Source: CBDFKS01 sp965248905 (GTDB lineage Bacteria > Chloroflexota > Dehalococcoidia > Lucifugimonadales > JAGWBF01). From it: a DNA stretch of 64,000 nt. The notes beneath the pieces are model-generated. The model did not search any database, was not told the origin of the DNA, and saw only the letters and a list, made by a program, of their open reading frames with translations. Made by a program: the position numbers and the translations under genes. The stretch's first letter is position 1. Each line of letters begins with the position of its first letter. Shown here in pieces: positions 43,744 to 53,466 of this stretch. The DNA is taken from NCBI GenBank assembly GCA_965248905.1, contig CBDFKS010000007.1, forward strand, positions 1,860,001-1,924,000, read 5' to 3'.

Positions 43744-44616
43744 TCAGTGGCTGGGCGCGGGGCGTATCTTCTGGGCCCTCTCCTCCAGTATCGAGATGGC
43801 CGTGCTCTCCACGATTCTCCAAACCATCTTGAACAGGTCGCTGCCATCTCTGTAGTCTGCAGTATAAGGGCCCACAGTGAGCCTCTGGCCACGGGCCAGC
43901 TCATAGGGCCGTCTGAGCTCCTTATCCTCCGGTGGCATGACCCCGATGGCATGGCCCCCTAGCTGCTTGATCATTGAGAAGCAGGGAATATCGCTGGGGC
44001 CGTCTCCGATATATACCATGTGGTCGAATGGCACCCGCCGCTCATCGGCGTACACAGTATCATTAACCAAATAGGGATTCTTACGAAGCACATCCCCTGA
44101 GATTCCCTTGTTGATGGCGAAGATAAACTTGGTCTTCTCGGTAAAGCTAACCGCCCTCTTGACCGCGGTAGCTTTACCATCATCGTCATAATCAAAGGCG
44201 CAGGCGAAAACATCATTGGCCAGGCGCTTAAGAGGCGTGGCTTTCAGTATCTCCTCGATGCCGCTGCTGACTATATATAGGTCAATTACTATGCCCGCAT
44301 CTCGAAATTCTACGTTCTCCTGAAGTTTGGTCCTAAGCTGGTCCACGTAGTCCAGGGCCCCAGGATAGAATTGCACACCACTGCCTATCGCATGGAGCTT
44401 GTCTCTAGTGATCGGTCCAACATTACCTAGACGACCTAGCTCTAGGAGCCTGTTGAGGTAGGCCAGAGGAGGGTCCCAACCGTCTTCCACCAGGTGGGAG
44501 ACCTCCGTCCAGAATTCCTTCAGGTCCAGGCCCAGACTGGATACGAGTTTATTGGTAGTGTCCGGACACAGAGTGCCATCGCAGTCACAGATGACTGCGA
44601 TTACGTTATGAGCCAT
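43744..44616 (-). CDS. HAD-superfamily phosphatase-like protein
   Basis: From ATG 44616 this is 290 residues. Motif I is VICDCDGTLCPD (nucleophile Asp and general acid Asp). Motif II is LYIVSSGIEEIL, the Lys region is around TKFIFAINKG and motif III is VYIGDGPSDIPCFSMIKQLG. This resembles phosphoserine-phosphatase-like HAD proteins. An EFWTEVSHLVEDGWDP cap segment lies between. It follows ppdK on the same strand after 37 bases and is probably co-transcribed, which may link it to central carbon metabolism. The substrate is unknown. Confidence 0.87.
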   Translation of the reverse strand: MAHNVIAVICDCDGTLCPDTTNKLVSSLGLDLKEFWTEVSHLVEDGWDPPLAYLNRLLELGRLGNVGPITRDKLHAIGSGVQFYPGALDYVDQLRTKLQENVEFRDAGIVIDLYIVSSGIEEILKATPLKRLANDVFACAFDYDDDGKATAVKRAVSFTEKTKFIFAINKGISGDVLRKNPYLVNDTVYADERRVPFDHMVYIGDGPSDIPCFSMIKQLGGHAIGVMPPEDKELRRPYELARGQRLTVGPYTADYRDGSDLFKMVWRIVESTAISILEERAQKIRPAPSH

Positions 44617-44653
44617 TGGCGCCAATTTTTATCAAAATCAACCTGACGAAATG

Positions 44654-47416
44654 CTAGGCAGATGGAGACCCATCCTCCAACGCCGCTTGGGCTGCGGCCA
44701 GGCGCGCAGTCGGCACCCGGAACGGAGAGCAGCTCACGTAGTTCAGACCTTCCCGGTGGCAGAAGGCGACGCTGGCTGTGTCGCCGCCATGCTCACCGCA
44801 TATGCCTACTTCCAGATCGGGACGTGTTTTGCGGCCTTCCTGAACGCCTATGCGGATGAGAGCGCCAACTCCTTCCACATCCAGTGTAGCGAAGGGGTTG
44901 GACGGCAGCACATCCTCCTCTATGTATCTGTTGAGGAACTTACCCTCTGCATCATCACGACTGAAACCGTATGCAGTCTGAGTGAGGTCGTTGGTGCCGA
45001 AGCTGAAGAAGTCAGACTCTTTTGCTATCTCCGCGGCCGTCAATGCCGCTCGTGGGACCTCGATCATAGTCCCGAAGAGATAACCTACGCTAGCGTTCAT
45101 TTCCTGCTGCACTCGGTCGGCCACCGCCGAAAGCTGTGTCCTCAATATGCGCATCTCGTTTACGTGGGATGTGAGGGGAACCATGATTTCCGGATGGACC
45201 GCGACCCCTTCCTTTATCAGATGAGCGCTGGCTGTAATAATGGCCTCCATTTGCATCTCATAGATGGCAGGGAAAGTGATACCTAAACGGCAGCCCCTGT
45301 GTCCGAGCATTGGGTTTGACTCTCGTAAGGACTCCACCAAGTCCAAGAACTCTTGCCTGGGCTGGAGCTCCTCTTGCGAAGCACCCTTGGCTTCCAACTG
45401 TACCAGCTCGCGTATAAGCTCATCGTATCTAGGAAGAAACTCGTGCAGAGGAGCGTCCAACAGACGAATGATCACCGGACGCTCTCCCATGGCACGCAGG
45501 ATTCCGGTGAAGTCGTCAATTTGTAACTCCTTGAGATGGGACAGTGCTTTATAGAACTCCCCGACCCCTACGGGCAACTCAGGTTCTGGGGAACGGTTAT
45601 TGGCGGATTCCGGATGAGCTTTTTCCCAACGCTCTGCCTCGTCGGCATTCATTAACATCCTCTGGACAACTGGAACCCTGTCTGGTCCCAGGAACATGTG
45701 CTCAGTTCGGCAGAGGCCGATGCCCTCAGCTCCCATGGAAACGGCCCGCTGAGCATCGGTGGGTGTGTCTGCGTTAGCCCAAACACCCAGTCGCCTGGCT
45801 TTGTCGGCCCACGAGAGCAAGGTCTGGGCCTCCTCTAGCTCATTCAGGTCGGGCTGAGAGGTTGATATGACTCCGGCAAACACCTCTCCGGTGGTCCCGT
45901 CGACGCTGATGTCATCCCCTTCTCGAATGGTCCGGCCATTGGCGGAAAAAAGCTGGCCCTGCACATCCACGCGGATCTCTTCGCAACCAACCACGCAAGG
46001 CACACCCAGGCCCCGGGTAACCACCGCGGCGTGGCTGGTTACGCCACCACGACTGGTGAGGATGCCCTTGGACTCCAGGATGCCGTGAATGTCGTCGGGT
46101 TTGGTTTCAGGCCGCACCAGAACCACCGGTATACCCTTTTTCCCCGCTTCGGCGGCCCTGGTAGCGTCGAAATAAGCCTTGCCTGTGGCGGCTCCGGGAG
46201 AAGCGGCGAACCCCTGGGCCAGTAAGTCTTTGGAAGCCACCACCTTGCTTCTCTCCTGGGCATCAAACCGGGGCACGAATAGCTGGGACAGCTCATCGGG
46301 ATTAACTCGTTTTAGCGCCTCCTCACGGGTGATCAACCCTTCTTCAACCATGTCGACTGCGATTTTTACCGCTGACTGGACGGTGCGTTGGGCGCTACGG
46401 GTCTGCAGCAGATACAGCCGTCCGGCCTCAACGGTGAACTCCATATCCTGAACATCTTTGTAGTGTCCCTCCAACTGCTGCGCCATCTGGTATAACTGGC
46501 CGTGCACCTGAGGATGTTGCTGCTGCAGGCTGATGATAGGTTCGGGGTTTCGTACTCCTGCCACTACATCCTCGCCCTGGCCATTCGTCAGATATTCTCC
46601 ATACAGCTCCCTTTGGCCGTTAACGGGGTTGCGGGTAAACAGGACTCCGGTGCCGCTATCCTCCCCAAGATTACCAAACGCCATGGCCATGACATTCACG
46701 GCAGTGCCCCAGTGGTGGGGGATGTTGAAGTGGTCTCTGTATGTGGTTGCACGAGCGCTGTGCCAGCTCTGGAAAACCGCCTGTATGGCTTCCTTCAGCT
46801 GCTGAGAGGGGTCTTCCGTAACGTCTCTACCAGCCGAATGTTTGATGGCCGATTTGAACTCCTTTATAACATTGCGAAGCTGTTCCGGGTTGAGCTCGAA
46901 GTCTAGCTGAACATCAGCCTCTTCCTTATGGCGAGACAGTATCCCTTCGAAGACATCAGACTCCACGCCTAATACGACACTGGCAAAAATCTGGAGGAAT
47001 CGGCGGTATGCATCCAAAGCCGGGCGTTCGTCGCCCATTAGATGCGCCAGACCCGTTACGATGTCGTCGTTGATGCCAAGGTTGAGTATGGTGTCCATCA
47101 TCCCAGGCATGGATATCCTGGCTCCCGAGCGTACCGATACCAGCAGCGGGTTGGTGGTGGAGCCGAATTTTTTCTCCATGGAGCTCTCCAGCCACGCCAT
47201 GTGTTCCTGAACGTCTTCCCACAGACCTTCGGGTAGCTGCCGACCTCGGTCGTAGTAGTCGATGCACGCCTCTGTAGTGATGATGAATCCCGGAGGTACA
47301 GGCAGCCCTAGCTGAGCCATCTCGCAAAGGTTCGCACCCTTGCCTCCCAGTAGCTCCCTCATGCTGGCATCACCCTCGTCGAAGCGGTAAACCAGCTTCT
47401 TCTTTTGTTGCACCAT
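44654..47416 (-). CDS. ppdK: pyruvate, phosphate dikinase
   Basis: This is 920 residues. The N-terminal ATP-grasp domain starts at GDASMRELLGGKGANLCEMA, with SVRSGARISMPGMMDTILNL. The phosphohistidine domain has ILTSRGGVTSHAAVVTRGLG with the catalytic His. The PEP/pyruvate barrel has MGAEGIGLCRTEHMF, MLGHRGCRLGITFPAIYEMQ and FSFGTNDLTQTAYGFSRDDA, and ends in GICGEHGGD with the catalytic Cys. It interconverts pyruvate, ATP and Pi with PEP, AMP and PPi in the cytoplasm, serving glycolysis or gluconeogenesis. Full length for the family. It precedes the HAD gene in a likely two-gene operon. Confidence 0.97.
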   Translation of the reverse strand: MVQQKKKLVYRFDEGDASMRELLGGKGANLCEMAQLGLPVPPGFIITTEACIDYYDRGRQLPEGLWEDVQEHMAWLESSMEKKFGSTTNPLLVSVRSGARISMPGMMDTILNLGINDDIVTGLAHLMGDERPALDAYRRFLQIFASVVLGVESDVFEGILSRHKEEADVQLDFELNPEQLRNVIKEFKSAIKHSAGRDVTEDPSQQLKEAIQAVFQSWHSARATTYRDHFNIPHHWGTAVNVMAMAFGNLGEDSGTGVLFTRNPVNGQRELYGEYLTNGQGEDVVAGVRNPEPIISLQQQHPQVHGQLYQMAQQLEGHYKDVQDMEFTVEAGRLYLLQTRSAQRTVQSAVKIAVDMVEEGLITREEALKRVNPDELSQLFVPRFDAQERSKVVASKDLLAQGFAASPGAATGKAYFDATRAAEAGKKGIPVVLVRPETKPDDIHGILESKGILTSRGGVTSHAAVVTRGLGVPCVVGCEEIRVDVQGQLFSANGRTIREGDDISVDGTTGEVFAGVISTSQPDLNELEEAQTLLSWADKARRLGVWANADTPTDAQRAVSMGAEGIGLCRTEHMFLGPDRVPVVQRMLMNADEAERWEKAHPESANNRSPEPELPVGVGEFYKALSHLKELQIDDFTGILRAMGERPVIIRLLDAPLHEFLPRYDELIRELVQLEAKGASQEELQPRQEFLDLVESLRESNPMLGHRGCRLGITFPAIYEMQMEAIITASAHLIKEGVAVHPEIMVPLTSHVNEMRILRTQLSAVADRVQQEMNASVGYLFGTMIEVPRAALTAAEIAKESDFFSFGTNDLTQTAYGFSRDDAEGKFLNRYIEEDVLPSNPFATLDVEGVGALIRIGVQEGRKTRPDLEVGICGEHGGDTASVAFCHREGLNYVSCSPFRVPTARLAAAQAALEDGSPSA

Positions 47417-47537
47417 AGCCTATACTAGCTCCTTTTCATCGCTGACGGCTCAAAACGTTTAATGAGGTATACAGATAACAGATTGCTACTTGGCAGGGAC
47501 GCCTGTCAATGTTTGTGGATGCGACTATGGCGGATTC

Positions 47538-48542
47538 TTAGGTTGCTTCGGCGGAAGCGGGGGAGGCCTCTTCCAGATAGAAGCCGTTTTCCCAAAGGTC
47601 GTCGATCTGCTCGCACTCCTCAATGCTCAGGTCGGGTGTATCGGGAGAAGCTGCGTATTCAGTCAGCTCCTGCATGTTAGTGATGTTAGGCAGGACCGAG
47701 ACAATGGTCGGTTGTGCAAGACAGAACTTGATGGCTGATTGGGCCATGGTGCGTCCGGTTTCCTCTGCCAGGAACTTGACCTGGTCCGCCTTTTTCAAGG
47801 CCTGGGCGAGCCACTCCTGCTTACGGTGGGCCCGGTGGTCACTTGCGTCAAAGGTAGGAGGTTGGGAGTACCGATCTGTCAGCACCTCTGAAGCGTGGGG
47901 CACACGAGAGATCAGGCCCACCTGCTCATCCTCAGCTATGGGAAAGAACTGGCGGGCCGGCTCTTGTTCCAGGATGCTGTAGATTATCTGCAGTGATTGG
48001 ACTTGGCGCTCCCGCATGGAAGCTTCACCTTCTTCGAACCAGCCGATGTCCGGCCCCAGTGCGGAGCCGTAGTAACGCACCTTACCTTCTTTGACCAGGT
48101 CATTTAGCAGGTCAAAGACCTCATCCTTTTCTATCGTATCGATGCGGGGATTGTGAAGCTGGTAGATGTCTATATAATCGGTGTTGAGACGACGGAGACT
48201 CTCCTCCAAGGCGAAGCGGATAAAGTCGGGCTCGAATCGCTGGGTCCTCTCTTGATGACCAATTCGCTCGATACTGTCGTAGAAGTCGTATCCAAATTTG
48301 GTGGCAATGACTATGTTGTGCCGCTCATGTCTGAGAGCCTTGGCCAGGACCTCTTCGCCGTGCCCTTCTCCATAGGTATCCGCGGTGTCATAAAAGTTTA
48401 TCCCAAGCTCCACAGCCCTTTCGAGAAGTCGTACCTTCTCCGATTCCTCGATTCGCCCCCACCATGTGGTCCCAAGGGTCCATAAACCAAACCCGACCTC
48501 CGACAGATCGAGATCAGTCCTGGGTAGGTGGCGATATTTCAT
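47538..48542 (-). CDS. aldo/keto reductase
   Basis: This is a 334-residue AKR barrel. The catalytic residues appear as Asp and Tyr in FYDTADTYGEGHGEEVLAKA, Lys in IVIATKFGYDFYD and His in DIYQLHNPRID. The NADP-site end is seen in MAQSAIKFCLAQPTIVSVLP and NMQELTEYA. It is most like the YajO/Tas-type general reductases. The substrate is unknown. It follows the DUF1802 gene by 27 bases and is probably in the same transcript. Confidence 0.93.
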   Translation of the reverse strand: MKYRHLPRTDLDLSEVGFGLWTLGTTWWGRIEESEKVRLLERAVELGINFYDTADTYGEGHGEEVLAKALRHERHNIVIATKFGYDFYDSIERIGHQERTQRFEPDFIRFALEESLRRLNTDYIDIYQLHNPRIDTIEKDEVFDLLNDLVKEGKVRYYGSALGPDIGWFEEGEASMRERQVQSLQIIYSILEQEPARQFFPIAEDEQVGLISRVPHASEVLTDRYSQPPTFDASDHRAHRKQEWLAQALKKADQVKFLAEETGRTMAQSAIKFCLAQPTIVSVLPNITNMQELTEYAASPDTPDLSIEECEQIDDLWENGFYLEEASPASAEAT

Positions 48543-48569
48543 GCCTATTCCACTCCTCGACTACGCACC

Positions 48570-49145
48570 TTAGAGCCCTAAAGCGCCTTTAATCTCGCTC
48601 GCCTTGTCATTAAACTCCTCGTCACTTAGCACCGGCGTTAGGCGTCCAAGGGCCACTTCCTGGGATAGCTCGACCCATGACTTGCAGCCGCCATAGTAGG
48701 GTAGATAGGGCAGCTTCTTCGAATCCTCCAGCCGGTAGAGCTTCAACAGCATTATGGACAGCGGATGCCTAGGCTTCCAATGAAGCCGCTTCTGGGCATA
48801 GTCATCTGTCCATATATGGTGAGGAGAGAGGTTGTCCACTTTCTCCTGGTCCGTCAGCTCTATGACCTCCTCTACTCTGGCCCAGTGCGTAAAGGTAATA
48901 GAGTCGCTGTCTTGGGGCTGGGCAACCACCTCCCGTAGATCGTCATGATACCTATCCTTCAACAGCTCCTCTTTCTGATGCTCGAAAGTGGGGTATAGAA
49001 GGAACTCGGGATATTGTACGCGGAAGCTCTTGCCTTCCTCGCTGATTCCTCCCTTGCGCAGCAAGAGAATCTGATCGCCTCGCTCGAAGGCTTTCACGGC
49101 CACAGCCCACTCTTTAAAGGCGATTTGGCAGGCGTTTGGCAACAC
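48570..49145 (-). CDS. DUF1802 family protein
   Basis: This is 191 residues from a GTG at 49145 with AAGGAG upstream. QIAFKEWAVAVKAFERGDQI followed by LLLRKGGISEEGKSFRVQYP and FLLYPTFEHQKEELLKDRYH is the DUF1802 pattern. Members have no established function that I know of. Soluble, with no signal or membrane segment. Its divergent neighbour is the flavoprotein at 49369. Confidence 0.8.
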   Translation of the reverse strand: MLPNACQIAFKEWAVAVKAFERGDQILLLRKGGISEEGKSFRVQYPEFLLYPTFEHQKEELLKDRYHDDLREVVAQPQDSDSITFTHWARVEEVIELTDQEKVDNLSPHHIWTDDYAQKRLHWKPRHPLSIMLLKLYRLEDSKKLPYLPYYGGCKSWVELSQEVALGRLTPVLSDEEFNDKASEIKGALGL

Positions 49146-49368
49146 TTTGATCGGCTCCTTGATCTAGGGATAGTCTCACCTTGTCTATATTATCACCAGG
49201 AGCCCTTCGCCTCAAGCGCTCGACGCCTGATGATCAATATGGTACCAATGAACGGCAACCTCGCTGGCCAGTGGATTAGCCTGTGACTAACTCTACTATA
49301 GAATTAGTTGGCAAGGCGATTATAATAGCAACAATCCAAATCAACTGTGGGTAGTCAGTCGAAAAGTA

Positions 49369-50514
49369 GTGAAGCGGTTCGAAGTTGTAATAGTTGGCGC
49401 CGGCCCGGCAGGCAGTACCCTCGCCTATGAACTGGCTCGGCGAGGCGTTAAGACCCTGCTGGTGGAGCGGGAGCTCATGCCTCGCTATAAGACCTGAGGA
49501 GGCGGCATCAACGAGAGGGCCGTTCGGCTCTTGGATTTCCCCATCACCCCGGTGGTGGAGCGGGTCATAGACAAGGCCAAGCTCACCTATAGGTTGAACA
49601 AAGGGTTCACTCGCAGCTTCCCCCAGCCTTTCAGCTATATGACCATGCGGGCTAAGTTCGACCAGTACCTCGTCGACCAGGCCATCAGCGCCGGTACCTG
49701 CTTTATGGACGGATTCCGCGTAAACCGTATTGAAGCTGACAATGGAGAGACCCACATAATTGGGGAGAAAGACAGTTTCATAGGGAAGGTACTGGTGGGA
49801 GCTGATGGCGCAAATAGCGTCGTAGCTCACCAGCTAGGGCTACTCCGGGACGCCGAGATAGGCGCAGCTTTGGAGAGCGAGGTGTACACCGAGCCCCAGT
49901 ATCAGGACCCATGGGAATCTACAGCCGGCCTGGACTTCGGTTCCCTTCGTGGTGGGTATATGTGGGTATTTCCAAAGGAAGACCACCTATCCATAGGAGT
50001 GGCGGGGTTCATAAAGTCCCGCGATAGGTTCCGGACTCTCCTCAATGAATACCTGGGCTCCCTTCAGCTGGGAGACTACAAAGAGGAGTCAACCAAGGGG
50101 CACAGGCTTCCTCGACGCAGGCAAGGGATGGCCATCCAGAAAGAAGGAGCCTTACTGGTTGGCGATGCGGCTGGATTGGTCGATTTCTGGACTGGAGAAG
50201 GGATTTACTATGCCATCAAGAGTGCCCAACTGGCGGCGCCGGCCATTTACGATTACCTTGATGGCAAAGCCGAGGACCTTGAGCTGTATGAGGCTTCCGT
50301 AGATGAGCAGCTAATGCCCGAGCTTCTCATAGCGCGGACCATGACAAGGATTGGAGTGTGGTTTCCATGGTTGGCATACACTCTCATGAAGCACTCAGAC
50401 CGGGCGTGGTCCGCCGGCTGTCAGCTTCTCAGGAACGAAAAGACCTATCACGACTTCCGAAAGAAGCTGGGCCCCTTCACCTTCCTCTTCGACATGGTTG
50501 GGCGCGGCACATAG
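49369..50514 (+). CDS. geranylgeranyl reductase-family flavoprotein, probable selenoprotein (Sec43)
   Basis: From GTG 49369 the frame reads KRFEVVIVGAGPAGSTLAYE (Rossmann FAD site), then VKTLLVERELMPRYKT, an in-frame TGA (49495-49497), then GGGINERAVRLLDFP and on to 50514 without another stop. Related enzymes have RYKxCGGG, so the TGA replaces the family's conserved Cys. Later motifs are LVGADGANSVVAHQLGLLRD and LLVGDAAGLVDFWTGEGIYY. With selenocysteine the protein has 381 residues, a normal length; otherwise translation would end at residue 42. A hairpin with a GTTC loop follows 24 bases after the TGA. The family reduces isoprenoid double bonds of lipids, quinones or pigments. A TATAAT lies at 49321-49326. 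Without recoding, a gene finder would start at TTG 49531 and lose the FAD site. Confidence 0.85.
49515..49532 (+). promoter_or_regulatory. putative bacterial SECIS hairpin of the geranylgeranyl reductase
   Basis: GGGCC (517-521) pairs with GGCTC (526-530), including one G-U pair, and A516-T531 and G515-T532 extend the stem. The apical loop GTTC starts with GU. The loop lies 24 bases after the TGA, within the usual range for bacterial selenocysteine insertion elements. Confidence 0.6.
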
Positions 50515-50535
50515 GAGCGAGTGCTCCACGTGTCA

Positions 50536-51591
50536 CTATGACGCACCATCCGGGAACCAATCGGGGGCCATGTCATCGCCGGCGTTGGTGGTCAGGCGCT
50601 TCGGGTTGGAGCCATCGGCGTCCATAACGTATATCTCGAAGTCCCCATCTCTGTCGGACGCGAACACAATCTTACTTCCGTCCAATGACCAGGATGGATG
50701 CTGATCGGTTGCGGTGTTATCGGTGAGGCGGGTCCAGTTGGAGCCATCGACATCCATCGCGTATATCTCACTGTTGCCATCCTTCTCTGAAACAAAAGCA
50801 ATTTTGCTGCCATCCGGTGACCACTTGGGCCTGAAACCGGTGTCTCCGTAGATGGCCGGTAGCTTAGGCATTTCAGTCAGACGGGTCGGGTTCGAACCGT
50901 CGAACCCCATCACGTATATTTCTCGCTCTTGGTCTCTATTGGATATAAAGGCAATTTTGCTGCCGTCTGGTGACCAGCTTGGGAAGGTGTCGATGCCCGG
51001 GTTGTTCATCAAGCGCGAGGTTTCTGAGCCATCTGGATTCGTGGTGTATATCTCGACGTTACCGTCCGGATTGCCCATTATGTCCCAGCCCTCGTCCCGC
51101 GTAGAGTGGAAAGCAATCCTGTTTCCGTCCGGCGACCAATGGGGGGCGTGGTCCTCCAAACCTATGTCGGTGAGCTGGATCGGGTTGGAGCCATCAACAT
51201 CCATAACGAATATCTCGAAGTCGCCGTCTCTATCGGACTCGAAGGCTATCTTGCTACCGTCGGGAGACCCGACGGGCCAACCATTCATCGAAGTATCATC
51301 GGTGACAGAGGTCAGGTTGGAGCCATCCCCATTCATAACGTATATATCGGATTTGCCGTCGTTGACTGAGTGAAAGACTATGCGTGACGATACGGTACCC
51401 GATGCACCAGGCACCGCTCCTGCGGACGATGTCGAAGCCGTTGATGCCTGTGTAGGTGCAGCCGTAGGAGACGTCGATGCCTCTGTAGGGATGGCTGTAG
51501 GAGACGATGATCCACAGGCCAACGCCACCAGGGCCACAAAGGACAGAATAATGACAGGCAAATGAGGCCTCCGAAGCCACTTATTCACCAT
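50536..51591 (-). CDS. TolB-like beta-propeller lipoprotein
   Basis: From ATG 51591 (AGAGGTGAG upstream) this is 351 residues. The signal peptide is PHLPVIILSFVALVALACGS, with lipobox Cys, followed by a Ser/Thr/Ala/Pro linker. Six PD40 repeats follow, each with a WSPDGSKIAF-type strand and a xxEIYVMDxDGSNxxRLT motif. This forms a WD40-like propeller as in TolB, here anchored outside the membrane. Such proteins usually bind partners or carbohydrates; no catalytic residues are seen. It is convergent with the flavoprotein (21-base gap) and not near tol or pal genes. Confidence 0.88.
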   Translation of the reverse strand: MVNKWLRRPHLPVIILSFVALVALACGSSSPTAIPTEASTSPTAAPTQASTASTSSAGAVPGASGTVSSRIVFHSVNDGKSDIYVMNGDGSNLTSVTDDTSMNGWPVGSPDGSKIAFESDRDGDFEIFVMDVDGSNPIQLTDIGLEDHAPHWSPDGNRIAFHSTRDEGWDIMGNPDGNVEIYTTNPDGSETSRLMNNPGIDTFPSWSPDGSKIAFISNRDQEREIYVMGFDGSNPTRLTEMPKLPAIYGDTGFRPKWSPDGSKIAFVSEKDGNSEIYAMDVDGSNWTRLTDNTATDQHPSWSLDGSKIVFASDRDGDFEIYVMDADGSNPKRLTTNAGDDMAPDWFPDGAS

Positions 51592-51693
51592 AATCTCACC
51601 TCTCAGAATCGAGATACATTCTAAATACGAGCGCGAACATTCATTAGGATGCAACACAGGTGGAGAGGGGTTCACGAGAAACGAGAGGTTGCT

Positions 51694-52614
51694 CTAGGGC
51701 AGGGGGCGTTCGGACTCCAGGAGACCAAGGAAGGCACGCTGGGCAGGCGAAAGGCGTCTTTCTCGCAGATACGCCAATGTCAGAGGCCGGGTGCATCGCC
51801 AGCCATTCACCGGCAATACGCATAGGAGCCCAGCCTTCAGCTCAGCGACGATACCCATTTGCGAAATCACTCCTATCCCTACCCCCGTCTGGGCTGCCAG
51901 CTTCACTGCCTGGTTGCTACCTAACTCGATGGCAATCCTCGGCTCAACACCCAGGCGGGCAAAGCACTCCTCAGCAGCCTGCCGAGTCGCCGAGCCCTCC
52001 TCGCGCAAAACCAGCCCTGCCTCCATCACGTCGCTCAGAGAAATTCTCCTTTGCTTCGCCACGGGATGGGATGGACTGGTGACCAGCACGATTTCATCCA
52101 TCACGTAGGTGGAGGTCTCCAACTCTCCATCATTGCTTTCCAGGTGGCTACCTATCATACCCATGTCCAGCTGTCGCTGAAGAATTTGGTTGACTATAGT
52201 GCGAGTGTTGGAGATCTTCAGCTCCACTTGAATATGAGGGTACTGTTGGAGAAATCGGCCGATCGCTACTGGTAGCACATATTCGCCTGGTGTAGTGCTG
52301 GCGCCTATGATCAAGTGGCCGCTATTCAGACCGTGGATGTCCTGAATGGCTCCTTGCATCTCGGATGATAGAGAGAAGATGCGCTGGGCATAGCCGTAGA
52401 CAATCTCCCCTGCCTCTGTAAGCTGGAGTCCCCGGGACTTACGATGAAGCAACGCAATGTTAAGACTCTTTTCCAGCTCTTGCACCTGTATGGACACGGC
52501 AGGCTGACTGATGTCCATTGCCTCCGCGGCTCGAGAGAAACTGCCAAGGCGGGCCACGGTGTGGAAGATACGTATCTGGTGGAAGTTGAGTTCAGAGTTT
52601 GGGGAGAGTTCCAA
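51694..52614 (-). CDS. LysR-family transcriptional regulator
   Basis: This is 306 residues. The N-terminal winged helix is LNFHQIRIFHTVARLGSFSR followed by AAEAMDISQPAVSIQVQELE and LTEAGEIVYGYAQRIFSL. The effector domain has LIIGASTTPGEYVLPVAIGR and VLREEGSATRQAAEECFARL. This is the CysB/CbbR-like layout. LysR proteins commonly regulate a neighbouring gene. Here it lies 3 bases after tatD on the same strand, so its target is not obvious from position. Confidence 0.94.
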   Translation of the reverse strand: MELSPNSELNFHQIRIFHTVARLGSFSRAAEAMDISQPAVSIQVQELEKSLNIALLHRKSRGLQLTEAGEIVYGYAQRIFSLSSEMQGAIQDIHGLNSGHLIIGASTTPGEYVLPVAIGRFLQQYPHIQVELKISNTRTIVNQILQRQLDMGMIGSHLESNDGELETSTYVMDEIVLVTSPSHPVAKQRRISLSDVMEAGLVLREEGSATRQAAEECFARLGVEPRIAIELGSNQAVKLAAQTGVGIGVISQMGIVAELKAGLLCVLPVNGWRCTRPLTLAYLRERRLSPAQRAFLGLLESERPLP

Positions 52615-52617
52615 TTG

Positions 52618-53394
52618 CTATTTACCAAGGTCCAGCTTTAGCAACCTGCTCAGGTTAGCTGTGGTAACTTCAGACACCTCGTCCAGGGTGACACCTTTGA
52701 GTTCCGCCAGCTTTTCGGCCACATCGCGAACGTGACGCGGCTCCGTCCAGTTGTGGCGGTATTTCTTGAAGGGCTGGGGTGCGGCATCGGTCTCCAGAAC
52801 GATGCTCTTCAGTGGCACCACCTTAGCAACCTCCTGTAGCTCCGGCATTCGAAGGAGGGGTCTGGCCAGAGAAACGTAGAACCCCATCTCGATAGCTTCC
52901 ATGGCGGTAGCTTCGTCGGCCTGAAAGTAGTGCATCACTGCCCCTACTTCGTAGGCCTTCTCTTCGCGCAATGTTTTCAGCACCTCTGGATGGGACTCTC
53001 TGGAGTGAAAGATTATGGGCAGGCCCAGCTCCCTAGCCAGGCGTATCTGCTCCCTGAAAGCCTGGTCCTGTAGGGCCTTGTCCGGTGACGTAGGCAGAAA
53101 GTCCAGGCCGATCTCGCTTATACATACTACTTTAGGATTGCTCACGGCCAGGTCCCGAAGGGAGTTATAGGTCTCCTCATCGATCTGCTCTTCTAGCTGC
53201 ATGGGATGGAGCCCGACACCCGCGAAACAGGGATCATACTTCCTCGACATTTCCACACAGGCTTGTGACGAAGCGATCGTAGTACCGGCACACACCACAA
53301 CACCAACATCGGCCTCATTACCCCGAAGAAGTATCTCAGGGACCTCGGCCGAATCGTATTCGTCGAGATGAGTGTGACAATCGCCCAGAATCAT
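52618..53394 (-). CDS. TatD-family metal-dependent hydrolase/DNase
   Basis: This is 258 residues. The metal motif at the N-terminus is GDCHTHLDEYD (HxH). GVGLHPMQLE, CISEIGLDFLPTS (Glu), LGLPIIFHSRESHPEVLKTL (His), VGAVMHYFQADEATAMEAI (His) and SIVLETDAAPQPFKKYRHNW (Asp) complete the TatD set. Known members are 3'-5' exonucleases acting in DNA repair or RNA turnover. It is followed by lysR after 3 bases. Confidence 0.92.
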   Translation of the reverse strand: MILGDCHTHLDEYDSAEVPEILLRGNEADVGVVVCAGTTIASSQACVEMSRKYDPCFAGVGLHPMQLEEQIDEETYNSLRDLAVSNPKVVCISEIGLDFLPTSPDKALQDQAFREQIRLARELGLPIIFHSRESHPEVLKTLREEKAYEVGAVMHYFQADEATAMEAIEMGFYVSLARPLLRMPELQEVAKVVPLKSIVLETDAAPQPFKKYRHNWTEPRHVRDVAEKLAELKGVTLDEVSEVTTANLSRLLKLDLGK

Positions 53395-53466
53395 AAATAT
53401 TTCCTCTATGCTTAAATATTGCAGTTACTCTATACTATCCTATAGGGCAGAACAAGGGGAGTGATA

